From the NCBI RefSeq assembly GCF_006542665.1, contig NZ_AP019735.1, positions 1,984,001-2,048,000 on the forward strand: a stretch of DNA of 64,000 bases, written 5' to 3'. This stretch comes from Alistipes communis (GTDB lineage: Bacteria > Bacteroidota > Bacteroidia > Bacteroidales > Rikenellaceae). Every line of letters starts with the position of its first letter. Within the stretch, counting starts at the first letter, position 1. Both the position numbers and the translations under genes were made by a program. The notes under the pieces are model-generated. The model saw nothing but the letters and a program-made list of their open reading frames with translations. It was not told where the DNA came from and made no database searches. Positions 41,657 to 50,222 of this stretch are shown here, piece by piece.

Positions 41657-42211
41657 CTAAGACTCCGCCCCCCATTCGTAATGCTCGGCTTCGGGGCAGA
41701 CGAGCGCGACGATGCGTTCGGTGACCGTGGCGCAGAGCGATTCGATGTCGGCGGGGCGGGCGTAGAACGACGGTGCGGCGGGCAGCACGACGGCGCCGCA
41801 CTCGGCCAGCGCCGTGAGGTTGCGCAGGTGGATGAGCGACAGGGGCGTCTCGCGCACGACCAGAATCAGCCGCCGCCGCTCTTTGAGCATGACGTCGGCC
41901 GCCCGTTCGATGAGCGTCTGCGACACGCCCGAAGCGATCCGGCCGGCCGTACCGACCGAACACGGCACGACGATCATCGCATCGTAGCGCGCCGAACCGC
42001 TGGCCGGCGGGGCGAACAGGTCGCGGTTGTCGTAACGGACGAACTTCGGGTGGTCGGGCAGTGCGACGCCTTCGTGCGCCATGACCGTCGGCGCGACGTC
42101 GCTGTAAACGAGTGCTACGGATTCCACGCAGTCGAGTGCGGCGAGGCGCTCGGCGGTCTGGCGGGCGTAGACGGCGCCGCTGGCGGCGGTAACGGCAAGG
42201 ATCAGTTTCAT
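41657..42211 (-). CDS. ubiX: flavin prenyltransferase UbiX
   Basis: The 184-residue flavoprotein begins with KLILAVTAASGAVYARQTAERL and has VVPCSVGTAGRIASG, DVMLKERRRLILVVRETPLS and the C-terminal HYEW region. The motifs are those of UbiX, which prenylates FMN to make the cofactor for UbiD-type decarboxylases. I start at the ATG at 42211; a further in-frame start at 42253 would add 14 residues before the conserved beta strand. It stands alone here and no ubiD is in the window. Confidence 0.9.
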   Translation of the reverse strand: MKLILAVTAASGAVYARQTAERLAALDCVESVALVYSDVAPTVMAHEGVALPDHPKFVRYDNRDLFAPPASGSARYDAMIVVPCSVGTAGRIASGVSQTLIERAADVMLKERRRLILVVRETPLSLIHLRNLTALAECGAVVLPAAPSFYARPADIESLCATVTERIVALVCPEAEHYEWGAES

Positions 42212-42280
42212 AGGCGGAGACAAAATTAACAAATACGCGGCGAATCCGGACACGATCGTCGCAAAAAGAATATTTTTTTA

Positions 42281-42288
42281 TACATTTG
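42281..42288 (+). promoter_or_regulatory. -7 element for the acidic-linker lipoprotein gene
   Basis: TACATTTG 28 bp before the ATG at 42317; the -33 element is weak. Confidence 0.4.
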
Positions 42289-42316
42289 CGGTATAATTTT
42301 AACGGTTAGTTAGTAT

Positions 42317-43414
42317 ATGAGATTCGAAAAACTTTTGCTGGCAGCGGCTGCCCTCTGCCTCGTCTGCATGGCGCCTGCGTGCAGCGACGACGATCCTGCG
42401 ACCGATCCCGAACAGAACGAAACGCCCGGAACGCCGGGTGAGGGGGAGGGAGATGGAGATGACGACTCCGGAGAACCCGGGGAACCCGATACTCCCGACA
42501 CACCCGCATTGACGGAGGGTGTAAGGGCCGAAGGATACTACAAGGGCGACTATCACGACGAAGGGACGGGCAACTATTGGATCAACTTCACCGTCGAAGA
42601 CGAGAACGATCCCGGAGGCTACTATATCCTCTGCCTCGATTTCAACGGTTCGCTGGCGGCCGACCCCGATTTCGCGGCGCTGGACGTCAGAGACTATCCG
42701 ATGAATGTCGGGAGTGGCTATCCGGCCGGAACGCTCAACGGCGACGGCGACACCTATCTGGCGCGCCACGACGACGAGGGCGATTTCACCTATTCCGAGG
42801 CGCAGAGCGGTTCGGCCAAGGTCGAGATGATCGAGGGCCTTTATAAAGTGACCTGCTCGCTTCTGCTCGAAAACGACGAAGTCTGCGACTTCGAATACTA
42901 CGGGCCGCTGGCGTTCTACAACCGCACGCTGGACGGCAACATGAGCAATCTGACCGAGGACGTGGAGCTGACCTTCACGCAGGGTATGGCGATCTACTAC
43001 GGCGACATCTACGAGATGGGTTCCGATGCGTGGAACGTCGTGCTGGCCGAGGCGGACTACGATCTGGACATCAACTACGGTCAGGGCGACGCCGTGCAGC
43101 TGGCGTTCAACGTCACGCACGGCGCCGGCGACTACATCCCCGACGGGCCTTATACGCTTCTCGACGCCAATACCGCCGAGGAACTGCCTGCGGGAACGAT
43201 GATCGCCGGCATCTACGACGCCTCCTACGGCGGTTACTGGGGCTGCTGGTTCTATTCGGTGCGGCGCCAGGTCGAAGCGCGCCTCGTTTCGGGAATGGTC
43301 GACGTGAGCCGCGAGGGAGATATCTACACGCTGGAACTCAAACTCAAAGACGGTGCGGGGCGCAACGTGACGGCGACCTACATGGGCAAACTGACCTACT
43401 ATTCGGGCGAATAA
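42317..43414 (+). CDS. surface lipoprotein with acidic Pro/Gly linker, unknown function
   Basis: The 365-residue protein has a lipoprotein signal with Cys22 (MAPACSDDDP); the SDDD after the cysteine is the form of a Bacteroidota surface-export signal. Residues ~28-65 are a low-complexity linker of Gly, Glu, Asp, Pro and Thr. The rest is two similar beta-rich halves (GNYWINFTVEDENDPGGYYI; DYDLDINYGQGDAVQLAFNV) with many aromatic and acidic residues, which suggests a tandem beta domain. I recognise no enzyme motif. It is monocistronic with its own terminator. Confidence 0.68.
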   Translation: MRFEKLLLAAAALCLVCMAPACSDDDPATDPEQNETPGTPGEGEGDGDDDSGEPGEPDTPDTPALTEGVRAEGYYKGDYHDEGTGNYWINFTVEDENDPGGYYILCLDFNGSLAADPDFAALDVRDYPMNVGSGYPAGTLNGDGDTYLARHDDEGDFTYSEAQSGSAKVEMIEGLYKVTCSLLLENDEVCDFEYYGPLAFYNRTLDGNMSNLTEDVELTFTQGMAIYYGDIYEMGSDAWNVVLAEADYDLDINYGQGDAVQLAFNVTHGAGDYIPDGPYTLLDANTAEELPAGTMIAGIYDASYGGYWGCWFYSVRRQVEARLVSGMVDVSREGDIYTLELKLKDGAGRNVTATYMGKLTYYSGE

Positions 43415-43435
43415 CCCGTTGCGGCGATAATCCGC

Positions 43436-43470
43436 ACGGGGGCGTTCTCGCTTTGCGAGAACGCCCCCGT
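43436..43470 (+). terminator. terminator of the acidic-linker lipoprotein gene
   Basis: Perfect 16 bp stem around TTT (arms 43436-43451 and 43455-43470), followed by AATTTTC. Confidence 0.8.
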
Positions 43471-43561
43471 AATTTTCAGGGTAGAGCGGGGGCTTCGCAG
43501 GGCGGGGACTTCCGCACGAGCGCTTCCCGGCGTCCGCCCGCAGCCTGACGGCGCGTGCAGC

Positions 43562-44170
43562 TTACAGGTCGATCGCCTTGCATTTGAGTCCCATGTCGCG
43601 GACGGCTTGAAGCGTGCGCGGCAGGGCGTAGCTCATGTTGCGGAACGACTTTTCGGAATCGTGGAAGACGACGATCGACCCGCCTTCGAGGTAGCGCGTG
43701 ACGTTGCGCAGGCAGGTGCGGGGCGACAGCGCGCGGTTGTAGTCGCGCGAGAGGACGTCCCACATCACCAGCTTGTAGCGTTTGCCCAGTGCACGCGCCT
43801 GCGCCGGCGTGATGCGGGCGTAGGGTGGGCGGAACAGTTCGGTGTGGAGCAGGTCGTTGGCGAAATCGACGTCTTCGATATAGCGTTCGAGACTCATGCC
43901 CCATCCCTTCTGGTGGGAGTAGGTGTGGTTGCCGATGCGGTGGCCGGCGTCGAGGATGCGGCGGTAGAGGTCGGGATACATCTCCGCGTTCTTGCCCAGC
44001 ACGAAGAAGGTCGCCTTGGCATCGTACTTGTCCAGCGTCGAGAGAATCCATTCGGTGATGCCGGGCGTGGGGCCGTCGTCGAAGGTGAGGTAGACGGCCG
44101 ACCGGTCCTTCATCTCCCAGATGAGGTCGGGCATCAGCCAGCGGATGAATTTCGGCGGTTTGAGACGCAT
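43562..44170 (-). CDS. NodB-domain polysaccharide deacetylase
   Basis: The 202-residue protein is one NodB domain with all five motifs: TFDDGPTPG (catalytic base and metal Asp), HTYSHQ (metal histidines), RPPYARITP, the MWDVLSRDY stretch and VVFHDSEKS. It has no signal peptide or clear membrane segment, so its target (peptidoglycan, chitooligosaccharide or a lipid-linked sugar) is unclear. It is divergent from the DUF4837 gene with overlapping promoters. Confidence 0.88.
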   Translation of the reverse strand: MRLKPPKFIRWLMPDLIWEMKDRSAVYLTFDDGPTPGITEWILSTLDKYDAKATFFVLGKNAEMYPDLYRRILDAGHRIGNHTYSHQKGWGMSLERYIEDVDFANDLLHTELFRPPYARITPAQARALGKRYKLVMWDVLSRDYNRALSPRTCLRNVTRYLEGGSIVVFHDSEKSFRNMSYALPRTLQAVRDMGLKCKAIDL

Positions 44171-44195
44171 GTGCGGTTAGAAGACAATGACCGTG

Positions 44196-44226
44196 CAAAT
44201 GTAGACAAAAAATACTATCTTTGCAA
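44196..44226 (-). promoter_or_regulatory. promoter of the polysaccharide deacetylase gene
   Basis: Minus-strand TTGC (44223-44226), 19 bases, TACATTTG (44196-44203). It lies face to face with a plus-strand -7 element at 44216-44223. Confidence 0.6.
44216..44223 (+). promoter_or_regulatory. -7 element for the DUF4837 gene
   Basis: TATCTTTG; the leader to the ATG at 44392 would be about 160 nt. It overlaps the -33 element of the opposite promoter. Confidence 0.45.
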
Positions 44227-44391
44227 GGGCGGAAGCCCGCGTGCAGAGGCGGCGGCGCGGCCGGTCGTGCGGATCGCATCCGACGCCGTGCGGGACTTGC
44301 ACCATCTTTGCAGCGAACGAATTTCCGTCTGGACGGGGCGGTCTCCGGCACCGGCGTCCGCACGTTCCTCGCACAAAAACGTATAGAACCG

Positions 44392-45402
44392 ATGAAAGGA
44401 GTAGTAAAACTGGCCGTCGTGCTTGCCGTCGCAGCGTCGTGTTTCGGCTGCAAGGCGTTCCGCACGCTGGGCGAACAGCGCATCAACGCGCAGGGTGCGC
44501 CCTACGAACTGATCGTGGTCTGCGACCAGCCCGAATGGCAGGGTGCGCTGGGCGATACGCTGCGCAGCATTCTGACCGAACCCGTCGCGGGACTCAACCA
44601 GCGCGAACCGCTCTTCGACGTGCTGCGCGTACTGCCGAGCGGATTCGAGAATCTCGTCACGCGTCACCGCAACGTATTGCAGGTACTCGTCGACGCGGAG
44701 GTCGAAGAGCCGGCAGCGGCCGTGCAGTACGACCTCTATGCCCAGCCGCAGATCGTCGTGACGTTGCAGGGGCCGACCCAGCAGTCGCTCGTCGACTACC
44801 TCGGCGCGCACCGCGGGGAGTTGCTCTACGTGCTGGAAAAGGCCGAACGCGACCGCACGATCGATTTCGGCCGCAAATTCCCCGACAAGTTTCTCACGGG
44901 GCTGGTCAAGGAGCAGTTCGGCGTCGACTTCTCCGTGCCGCAGGGCTACAAGCTCCGTGCGAAGGACGACGATTTCCTGTGGATCTCCTACGAATTTCCG
45001 CAGGCCAGCCAGGGATTTTTCATCTACTCCTACCCCTACACGGGCAAACAGGCGTTGACGGTCGAAGCGCTGACCGAGGCGCGCAACCGGTTCGCGGCTC
45101 GCATCCCCGGTCCGTCGGAAGGCTCCTACATGATTACGGCCGACGTCTACGAACCCGACCTGCGCACCTTCCGGCTCGAAGGGCGGCTGTGGGTCGAGCT
45201 GCGCGGATTCTGGGACGTGAAGAACGACTTCATGGGCGGTCCGTTCGTGAGCTACACGACCGTCGATACGACTACGCAGCGCGTCTTCACGATCGACTGC
45301 TACGTCTACTCGCCCAAGAATCACAAGCGCAACTACATGCGCGAACTGGAACACCTGCTCTACCTGATCTCCGTGCCTGACAAGACGCCGGCGGACGAAT
45401 AG
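44392..45402 (+). CDS. DUF4837 family lipoprotein
   Basis: I start at the ATG at 44392, giving 336 residues with a proper lipoprotein signal (Cys20, SCFGCKAFR); a longer frame from 44221 would bury the signal. The body matches the Bacteroidota-only DUF4837 family: YELIVVCDQPEWQG near the start, GLNQREPLFDVLRV, and FWISYEFPQ-type strands (DDFLWISYEFPQASQGFFI) and a C-terminal RNYMRELEHLLYLI. Function unknown; probably periplasmic face of a membrane. It precedes bamD by 171 bp, with a separate promoter for bamD. Confidence 0.8.
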   Translation: MKGVVKLAVVLAVAASCFGCKAFRTLGEQRINAQGAPYELIVVCDQPEWQGALGDTLRSILTEPVAGLNQREPLFDVLRVLPSGFENLVTRHRNVLQVLVDAEVEEPAAAVQYDLYAQPQIVVTLQGPTQQSLVDYLGAHRGELLYVLEKAERDRTIDFGRKFPDKFLTGLVKEQFGVDFSVPQGYKLRAKDDDFLWISYEFPQASQGFFIYSYPYTGKQALTVEALTEARNRFAARIPGPSEGSYMITADVYEPDLRTFRLEGRLWVELRGFWDVKNDFMGGPFVSYTTVDTTTQRVFTIDCYVYSPKNHKRNYMRELEHLLYLISVPDKTPADE

Positions 45403-45503
45403 CGCCGTTTTCGGAGCCGTCGTTTCCGCAGCCGGTGCGCGTCCGGACGACGATTCCCGATCGCCGCCCGCTCCGGTTCGTTCGGGGCCGGACAATTTTT
45501 CGT

Positions 45504-45534
45504 TTTGTTTTTCGTTAAATAATGCGTAACTTTG
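45504..45534 (+). promoter_or_regulatory. promoter of the bamD-rpoZ-coaBC-recN operon
   Basis: TTTG (45504-45507), 19 bases, TAACTTTG (45527-45534), a full consensus 39 bp before the bamD ATG. Confidence 0.75.
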
Positions 45535-45573
45535 CACGACTGTGGAGTATTGCACGCGGAAACAAACCAAAGG

Positions 45574-46401
45574 ATGAAAAAAATCTTATTCTACCTGCTC
45601 GGTATCGTGGCTCTGAGCGCCTCCCTGAGCGGGTGCAGCGGCATCAACCGCCTCATCAAGGGAGGCGATCCCGAAGCGATCTACGCCAAGGGCGTCGAAT
45701 TGTACGATGCCGGAAAATGGAGCAAGGCCATCACGCTTTTGCAGAACGTCGAAAACTACTACTCGGGAACCAGCAAGGCCGACACGCTTTCGTTCTACAT
45801 CGCCCGCGCTCATTTCAAGAACCGCAGTTACGACACGGCCTCGGAGTTGTTCGACACCTACCGCCGCACTTTCGGCCGCAGTCCTTTCATCGAAGATGCC
45901 GAAGGGATGTACGCCATGTGCTTCTACTACCTCTCGCCGTCGCCCCAGCGCGACCAGACGGTCACCGGCCAGGCGATCGTCGCCATTTCGGAGTTCATGT
46001 CGCGTTATCCCGACAGCGAGAAGTACGGGCAGTTCGAGCAGATGCGTAACGAGTTGACGGGGCGGCTCCACGACAAGGAGTTCCTGAACGCCTACACCTA
46101 CTACAAGATCGGCAAGCACAAGTCGGCGATCGTGGCATTGAAAAACGCCCTGCGGAAATACCCCGAGACGCCCCACCGCGAAGAGCTGATGTATCTGATC
46201 GTCGGTTCGGGTTACGAGCTGGCGCACAACTCGGTGCAGCGCAAGCAGACCGACCGTTATCTCTCGATGCTCGACTCCTACTATACCTTCATCGCCGAGT
46301 TCCCCGAATCGACCCACCGCAAGGAGGTCGACCGCATGGCCAAAGAGGCGAAGGATTATCTGGCTAAGAATCAAAAAAACGATACGCAAGATGGAAATTA
46401 A
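45574..46401 (+). CDS. bamD: outer-membrane protein assembly factor BamD
   Basis: The 275-residue lipoprotein (Cys21, SLSGCSGINR) is made of TPR-like helices: DPEAIYAKGVELYDAGKWSKA, FYIARAHFKNRSYDTASELFD, and a long C-terminal series with YPDSEKY and FPESTHRKEVD. It matches the BamD/ComL family, which docks on BamA to fold outer-membrane barrels. The start at 45574 is set by the signal peptide and the AAAGG just before it. The last codons overlap rpoZ by 11 bp. Confidence 0.9.
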   Translation: MKKILFYLLGIVALSASLSGCSGINRLIKGGDPEAIYAKGVELYDAGKWSKAITLLQNVENYYSGTSKADTLSFYIARAHFKNRSYDTASELFDTYRRTFGRSPFIEDAEGMYAMCFYYLSPSPQRDQTVTGQAIVAISEFMSRYPDSEKYGQFEQMRNELTGRLHDKEFLNAYTYYKIGKHKSAIVALKNALRKYPETPHREELMYLIVGSGYELAHNSVQRKQTDRYLSMLDSYYTFIAEFPESTHRKEVDRMAKEAKDYLAKNQKNDTQDGN

Positions 46402-46714
46402 AAAGAACATCCCCAACAACACCATCACCCGCAAGCTGGTGGATCTGGATCGCGAAACGGGCAATATCTACGAGACGGTCAACATCATCGCCCGCCGCGC
46501 CAACCAGATCTCGGCCGAGTTGAAGACCGAGCTCAACCGCAAACTCGCCGAGTTCTCGACGACGACCGACACGTTGGAGGAGACCTTCGAGAACCGCGAG
46601 CAGATCGAAATCTCGCGCTACTACGAACGCCTGCCCAAACCGGCGATCATCGCCACCGAGGAGTTCCTCGACGGCGAGCTTTTCTTCAAGGAGGGCGCGA
46701 AGACGGAGAACTGA
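46391..46714 (+). CDS. rpoZ: RNA polymerase omega subunit (Bacteroidota type)
   Basis: The 107-residue protein lies in the place where Bacteroidota encode omega, between bamD and coaBC. ITRKLVDLDRETGNIYETVN and IIARRANQISAELKTELNRK resemble the conserved Rpb6/omega core that clamps the beta-prime C-terminus. A short acidic tail follows. It overlaps bamD by 11 bp and precedes coaBC by 28 bp. Confidence 0.8.
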   Translation: MEIKKNIPNNTITRKLVDLDRETGNIYETVNIIARRANQISAELKTELNRKLAEFSTTTDTLEETFENREQIEISRYYERLPKPAIIATEEFLDGELFFKEGAKTEN

Positions 46715-46742
46715 CCCGAAAGGGCGTAAGCCACCCGCTTCC

Positions 46743-47939
46743 ATGTTGAAGGACAAACACATTCTACTGGGAATCACAGGCAGCATAGCGGCTTACAAGG
46801 CGGCTGTGCTGTGTCGTTTATTGAAGACGGCGGGCGCCGACGTGCGCGTGGTGATGACGCCTCTGGCCAAGCAGTTCATCACGCCGCTGACGATGGCCAC
46901 GCTGTCGAAAAATCCCATTCTGGTCGACTTTTTCGACCCCGAAAACGGCGCGTGGAACTCCCACGTGGCGCTCGGCGAGTGGGCCGACTGTTACCTGATC
47001 GCGCCGGCCACGGCCAATACGCTGGCCAAAATGGCCCACGGCGTGGCCGACAACCTGCTGCTGACGACCTACCTCTCGTCGCGGGCGCCGGTGGTCGTCG
47101 CCCCGGCGATGGATCTGGATATGTACGCCCACGCCGCGACGCAGGCCAATCTCGACACGCTGCGTTGCACGGGCGTGCAGGTCGTCGAACCGGGCGACGG
47201 CGAACTGGCCAGCGGCCTGAGCGGCAAGGGCCGCATGGCCGATCCGGCCGAGATCGTCGCCTTCGCGGAGCGGCTTCTCGCCGAAAAAAAAAAGACGCTG
47301 TGCGGTAAGCGCTTCGTCGTGACGGCGGGCGCGACGATCGAAGCGATCGATCCGGTGCGCTACATCAGCAACCACTCGTCGGGCAAGATGGGCTACGCCA
47401 TTGCGGGCGAGCTGGCGGCACGCGGCGCCGAGGTCACCCTCGTCACGGGCCGCACGGCCCTGCCGACGCCCGCGGGCGTCACGCGCTGCGACGTGCTCTC
47501 GGCCGAGGAGATGTACCGTGCCGCGACTGCGGCCTTCGACCGTGCCGACGGCGCGGTGATGTGCGCCGCCGTGGCGGACTACACTCCCGAGACCTGTGCG
47601 GACCGCAAGTTGAAGAAAGGCGACGGCGAGCTGACGATCCGCCTGCGCCGCACGAAGGACATCGCTGCCGAACTGGGCAGCCGCAAGGGCGGCCGCGTGC
47701 TGGTGGGATTCGCGCTCGAAACCGACGACGAGGAGGCGCACGCCCGCGAGAAGCTCCGCCGGAAGCACTTCGACTTCGTCGTGCTCAATTCGCTGCGCGA
47801 CGCCGGAGCGGGTTTCCGCGGCGATACCAACAAGGTGACCTTCGTCTCGGAGTCGGGCAACGAACCGCTGCCGCTGCTCGCCAAACGCGAGGTGGCCGCC
47901 CGCATCGCCGATAAAATCGAAACGTTGATAAACGAATAA
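46743..47939 (+). CDS. coaBC: bifunctional phosphopantothenoylcysteine decarboxylase / phosphopantothenate-cysteine ligase
   Basis: The 398-residue protein joins two coenzyme A enzymes. CoaC (residues 1-178) has LGITGSIAAYKAA, SHVALGEWAD with the active-site histidine, ATANTLAKMAHGVADNLL and the substrate clamp APAMDLDMYAH. CoaB (residues ~186-398) has RFVVTAGATIEAIDPVRYISN with HSSGKMGYA, ADYTPE, KLKKGDGELTIRL and VGFALETDDE. Between them a run of ten A (47284-47293) encodes the linker EKKK. One extra A would end translation at 47306-47308, leaving CoaC alone. It starts 28 bp after rpoZ and ends 4 bp before recN. Confidence 0.94.
   Translation: MLKDKHILLGITGSIAAYKAAVLCRLLKTAGADVRVVMTPLAKQFITPLTMATLSKNPILVDFFDPENGAWNSHVALGEWADCYLIAPATANTLAKMAHGVADNLLLTTYLSSRAPVVVAPAMDLDMYAHAATQANLDTLRCTGVQVVEPGDGELASGLSGKGRMADPAEIVAFAERLLAEKKKTLCGKRFVVTAGATIEAIDPVRYISNHSSGKMGYAIAGELAARGAEVTLVTGRTALPTPAGVTRCDVLSAEEMYRAATAAFDRADGAVMCAAVADYTPETCADRKLKKGDGELTIRLRRTKDIAAELGSRKGGRVLVGFALETDDEEAHAREKLRRKHFDFVVLNSLRDAGAGFRGDTNKVTFVSESGNEPLPLLAKREVAARIADKIETLINE
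47284..47293 (+). promoter_or_regulatory. A10 slippage-prone tract at the CoaC/CoaB junction
   Basis: Ten A in the reading GAA AAA AAA AAG. Insertion of one A leads to TAA at 47306-47308; loss of one leads to TGA about 35 bases downstream. Either gives a product that ends just after the CoaC domain. Confidence 0.45.
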
Positions 47940-47943
47940 CGCC

Positions 47944-49590
47944 ATGTTACGCCGTCTGTCGGTCAGCAACTACATCCTCATCGATTCGCTCGAAATCGAA
48001 TTCGATCCCCGCCTGAACATCATCACGGGTGAGACAGGCGCCGGAAAGTCGATCCTGCTTGGGGCGCTGGGGCTGTTGCTGGGCAACAAGAACGAGGGTG
48101 CTGCGCTGCGCGACACGCAGCGCAACTGCGTGATCGAAGGGGTGTTCGACATCGCCGCCTACGGTCTGCGCCCCTTTTTCGAGGCCAACGACCTGGACTA
48201 CGCCGACGAAGCCGTCGTGCGGCGCATCCTAACTCCTGCCGGCAAGAGCCGCGCCTACATCAACGACCTGCCGGTGCAGCTCGCACAGCTGCGCGAGTTC
48301 GGCAGCCGGCTCATCGACATCCATTCGCAGCATCAGAACCTGATCCTCGCCTCGGAGGAGTTCCGCACCGAAGCGCTCGACACCGTGGCCGGCAACGGCG
48401 AGCTGCGGGCGGCGTATCGCGCCAAATACGAGCGTTTGCAGGAGTTGCAGCGCACCTGCGCCCGCCTGCGTGCGGAGGCCGACGCGGCCCGGCGCGACGA
48501 AGAGTGGCTCCGCTACCAGGCGGAGGAGCTGACGGCTGCGCGTCTGCGTGCGGGCGAAGTCGCTGAACTGGAAGCGGAACAGGCCGTGCTGGCCAATGCC
48601 GATCGGATCGGCGAGGCGATCACGGCCGTGCGCAACGCCTTCGACGGGGACGAAATCGGGGTGCTGGCGCAGGTCAAGAACGCCGAGGTGGAGATCGGAC
48701 GGCTGGGCGGGAGTTATCCCCACGCCGCAGACTTGTCCCGACGGCTGCGTTCGGTGCTCGAAGAGCTCAAAGACATCGCCGCGACGCTCGCCGAGGACGG
48801 CGAGCGCATCGAGACCAACCCCGAACGGTTGCAGAAGGTGGACGACCGTCTCAATACGCTCTATTCGCTTTGCCAGAAGCACCGTGCGGCCGACGAGGGC
48901 GAACTGATTGCGCTCAGAGACCGCTATGCCGCACAGCTCGACGCCATTACGCACTCCGACGAGGAACTGGCCGCCTTGCAAACCGAGATCGGAGCCGCCC
49001 GCAACGAGGCCGAATTGCTGGCCTCCGAGTTGCACCGCACGCGCGAGCAGGCAGCTCCGGTCTTTGCCGGGCAGATCGTCGCCACGCTCGTGCGGCTGGG
49101 AATGCCCGACGCACGTTTCGAGGCGGCCGTCGTCGACTGCGGTGCGTTGATGGAGGGAGGCCGCGACCGTGTCGAATTCCGCTTCTCGGCGAACCGCACC
49201 ACGCCGCCCGCCGCCGTCGAACGGATCGCATCGGGCGGCGAGCTGTCGCGTGTCATGCTGGCGCTCAAAGCGCTGCTGGCGCGGCGGATGCAGCTGCCGA
49301 CCATTCTCTTCGACGAAATCGACACGGGCGTTTCGGGGCGCATCGCCGACGCGATGGGCGAGATCATCTGCGCGCTGGCCGAAACGATGCAGGTCGTAGA
49401 CATCACCCACCTGCCGCAGGTCGCCTCGAAGGGGTCGACGCACTTCGTGGTTTACAAACGCGACGGCGAGACGCATATCGCCCGCCTGACTCCCGACGAA
49501 CGGACGACCGAGATCGCCAAGATGCTTTCGGGCAGCGAAGTCACCGAGGCAGCGATGACGCAGGCGCGCATTCTGCTCGGCGGGAAATAA
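47944..49590 (+). CDS. recN: DNA repair protein RecN
   Basis: The 548-residue SMC-like ATPase has Walker A GETGAGKSILLGALGLL near residue 30, two coiled-coil arms (~150-370), the ABC signature ASGGELSRVMLALKALL and Walker B TILFDEIDTGVSG, ending with the DITHLPQVAS switch and EMTEAAMTQA-type tail. It works in double-strand-break repair. It starts 4 bp after coaBC and closes the operon before the terminator at 49622-49654. Confidence 0.95.
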   Translation: MLRRLSVSNYILIDSLEIEFDPRLNIITGETGAGKSILLGALGLLLGNKNEGAALRDTQRNCVIEGVFDIAAYGLRPFFEANDLDYADEAVVRRILTPAGKSRAYINDLPVQLAQLREFGSRLIDIHSQHQNLILASEEFRTEALDTVAGNGELRAAYRAKYERLQELQRTCARLRAEADAARRDEEWLRYQAEELTAARLRAGEVAELEAEQAVLANADRIGEAITAVRNAFDGDEIGVLAQVKNAEVEIGRLGGSYPHAADLSRRLRSVLEELKDIAATLAEDGERIETNPERLQKVDDRLNTLYSLCQKHRAADEGELIALRDRYAAQLDAITHSDEELAALQTEIGAARNEAELLASELHRTREQAAPVFAGQIVATLVRLGMPDARFEAAVVDCGALMEGGRDRVEFRFSANRTTPPAAVERIASGGELSRVMLALKALLARRMQLPTILFDEIDTGVSGRIADAMGEIICALAETMQVVDITHLPQVASKGSTHFVVYKRDGETHIARLTPDERTTEIAKMLSGSEVTEAAMTQARILLGGK

Positions 49591-49621
49591 TCCCCGTCGG
49601 TCGCTCCGGCCTTTGCAAAGT

Positions 49622-49654
49622 AAAGGCGTGATACCGTTGCGGTGTCACGCCTTT
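49622..49654 (+). terminator. terminator after recN
   Basis: Fifteen-pair stem AAAGGCGTGATACCG with one wobble and a TTG loop, followed by CGTTTG. The A-rich left arm lets it also serve the minus-strand gene ending at 49680. Confidence 0.7.
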
Positions 49655-49679
49655 CGTTTGTCGGCCGGTTCGGCCGCTG

Positions 49680-50084
49680 TCACTGCACCGGCGGCAGCTC
49701 CACGCCCCGGCGGACGGGCGGCCCGATGGTGACGATGCTGTCGACGATGAATTTCGTAAAGCCCCGCCAGGGCAGCGCTCCGAAATACTCCTTATAGTGC
49801 AGTTCGAGCGTCCGGCCCCCTTGGAGCATCAGTTCCCGCGCAAGCGCAGGGTCTTCGACCGAGAACTCGAATTCGTAGGACTGGATCGATCCCGCCTCCT
49901 TGGAGCGGATGCCGGTCTGGATGAGTTTGCCTTCGTACGTCTTGAAAAGGACTCCCTTGTAGACGACATAGTTCAACTCACCGCTCTTGACCCCTTCGCC
50001 GAAGACGAAGAAGAAGCGGAAATAGAAGAATACGGTCAATGCGATGACGGCCAGTACCGTCAGAAGTCCCAAATGTTTTTTCAT
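49680..50084 (-). CDS. small single-pass membrane protein, Bacteroidota-conserved, unknown function
   Basis: I start at the ATG at 50084 (MKKHLGLLTV), giving 134 residues: one N-terminal transmembrane helix (LTVLAVIALTVFFYFRFFFV) and a small exported beta domain with GVKSGELNYVVYKGVLFKTYEGKL, YEFEFSVEDP, LELHYKEYFGALPWRG and TKFIVDSI. This pattern is common in Bacteroidota and I recall it being mislabelled '6-phosphogluconate dehydrogenase' in databases; nothing in it supports that enzyme. Its real role is unknown. Confidence 0.72.
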   Translation of the reverse strand: MKKHLGLLTVLAVIALTVFFYFRFFFVFGEGVKSGELNYVVYKGVLFKTYEGKLIQTGIRSKEAGSIQSYEFEFSVEDPALARELMLQGGRTLELHYKEYFGALPWRGFTKFIVDSIVTIGPPVRRGVELPPVQ

Positions 50085-50222
50085 AGTTCCGATCGTTCGC
50101 CCGCCGCACGGCAGGCAATCCCGCCGCAAAGATAGTGCAATTTGCAATTAAAATGAAGCGCCGGAAATTAAACTCTCTTCCGCTCGGCTGCGTGGGGCGG
50201 CGGCTTTCCGGCCGAAAGCCCG

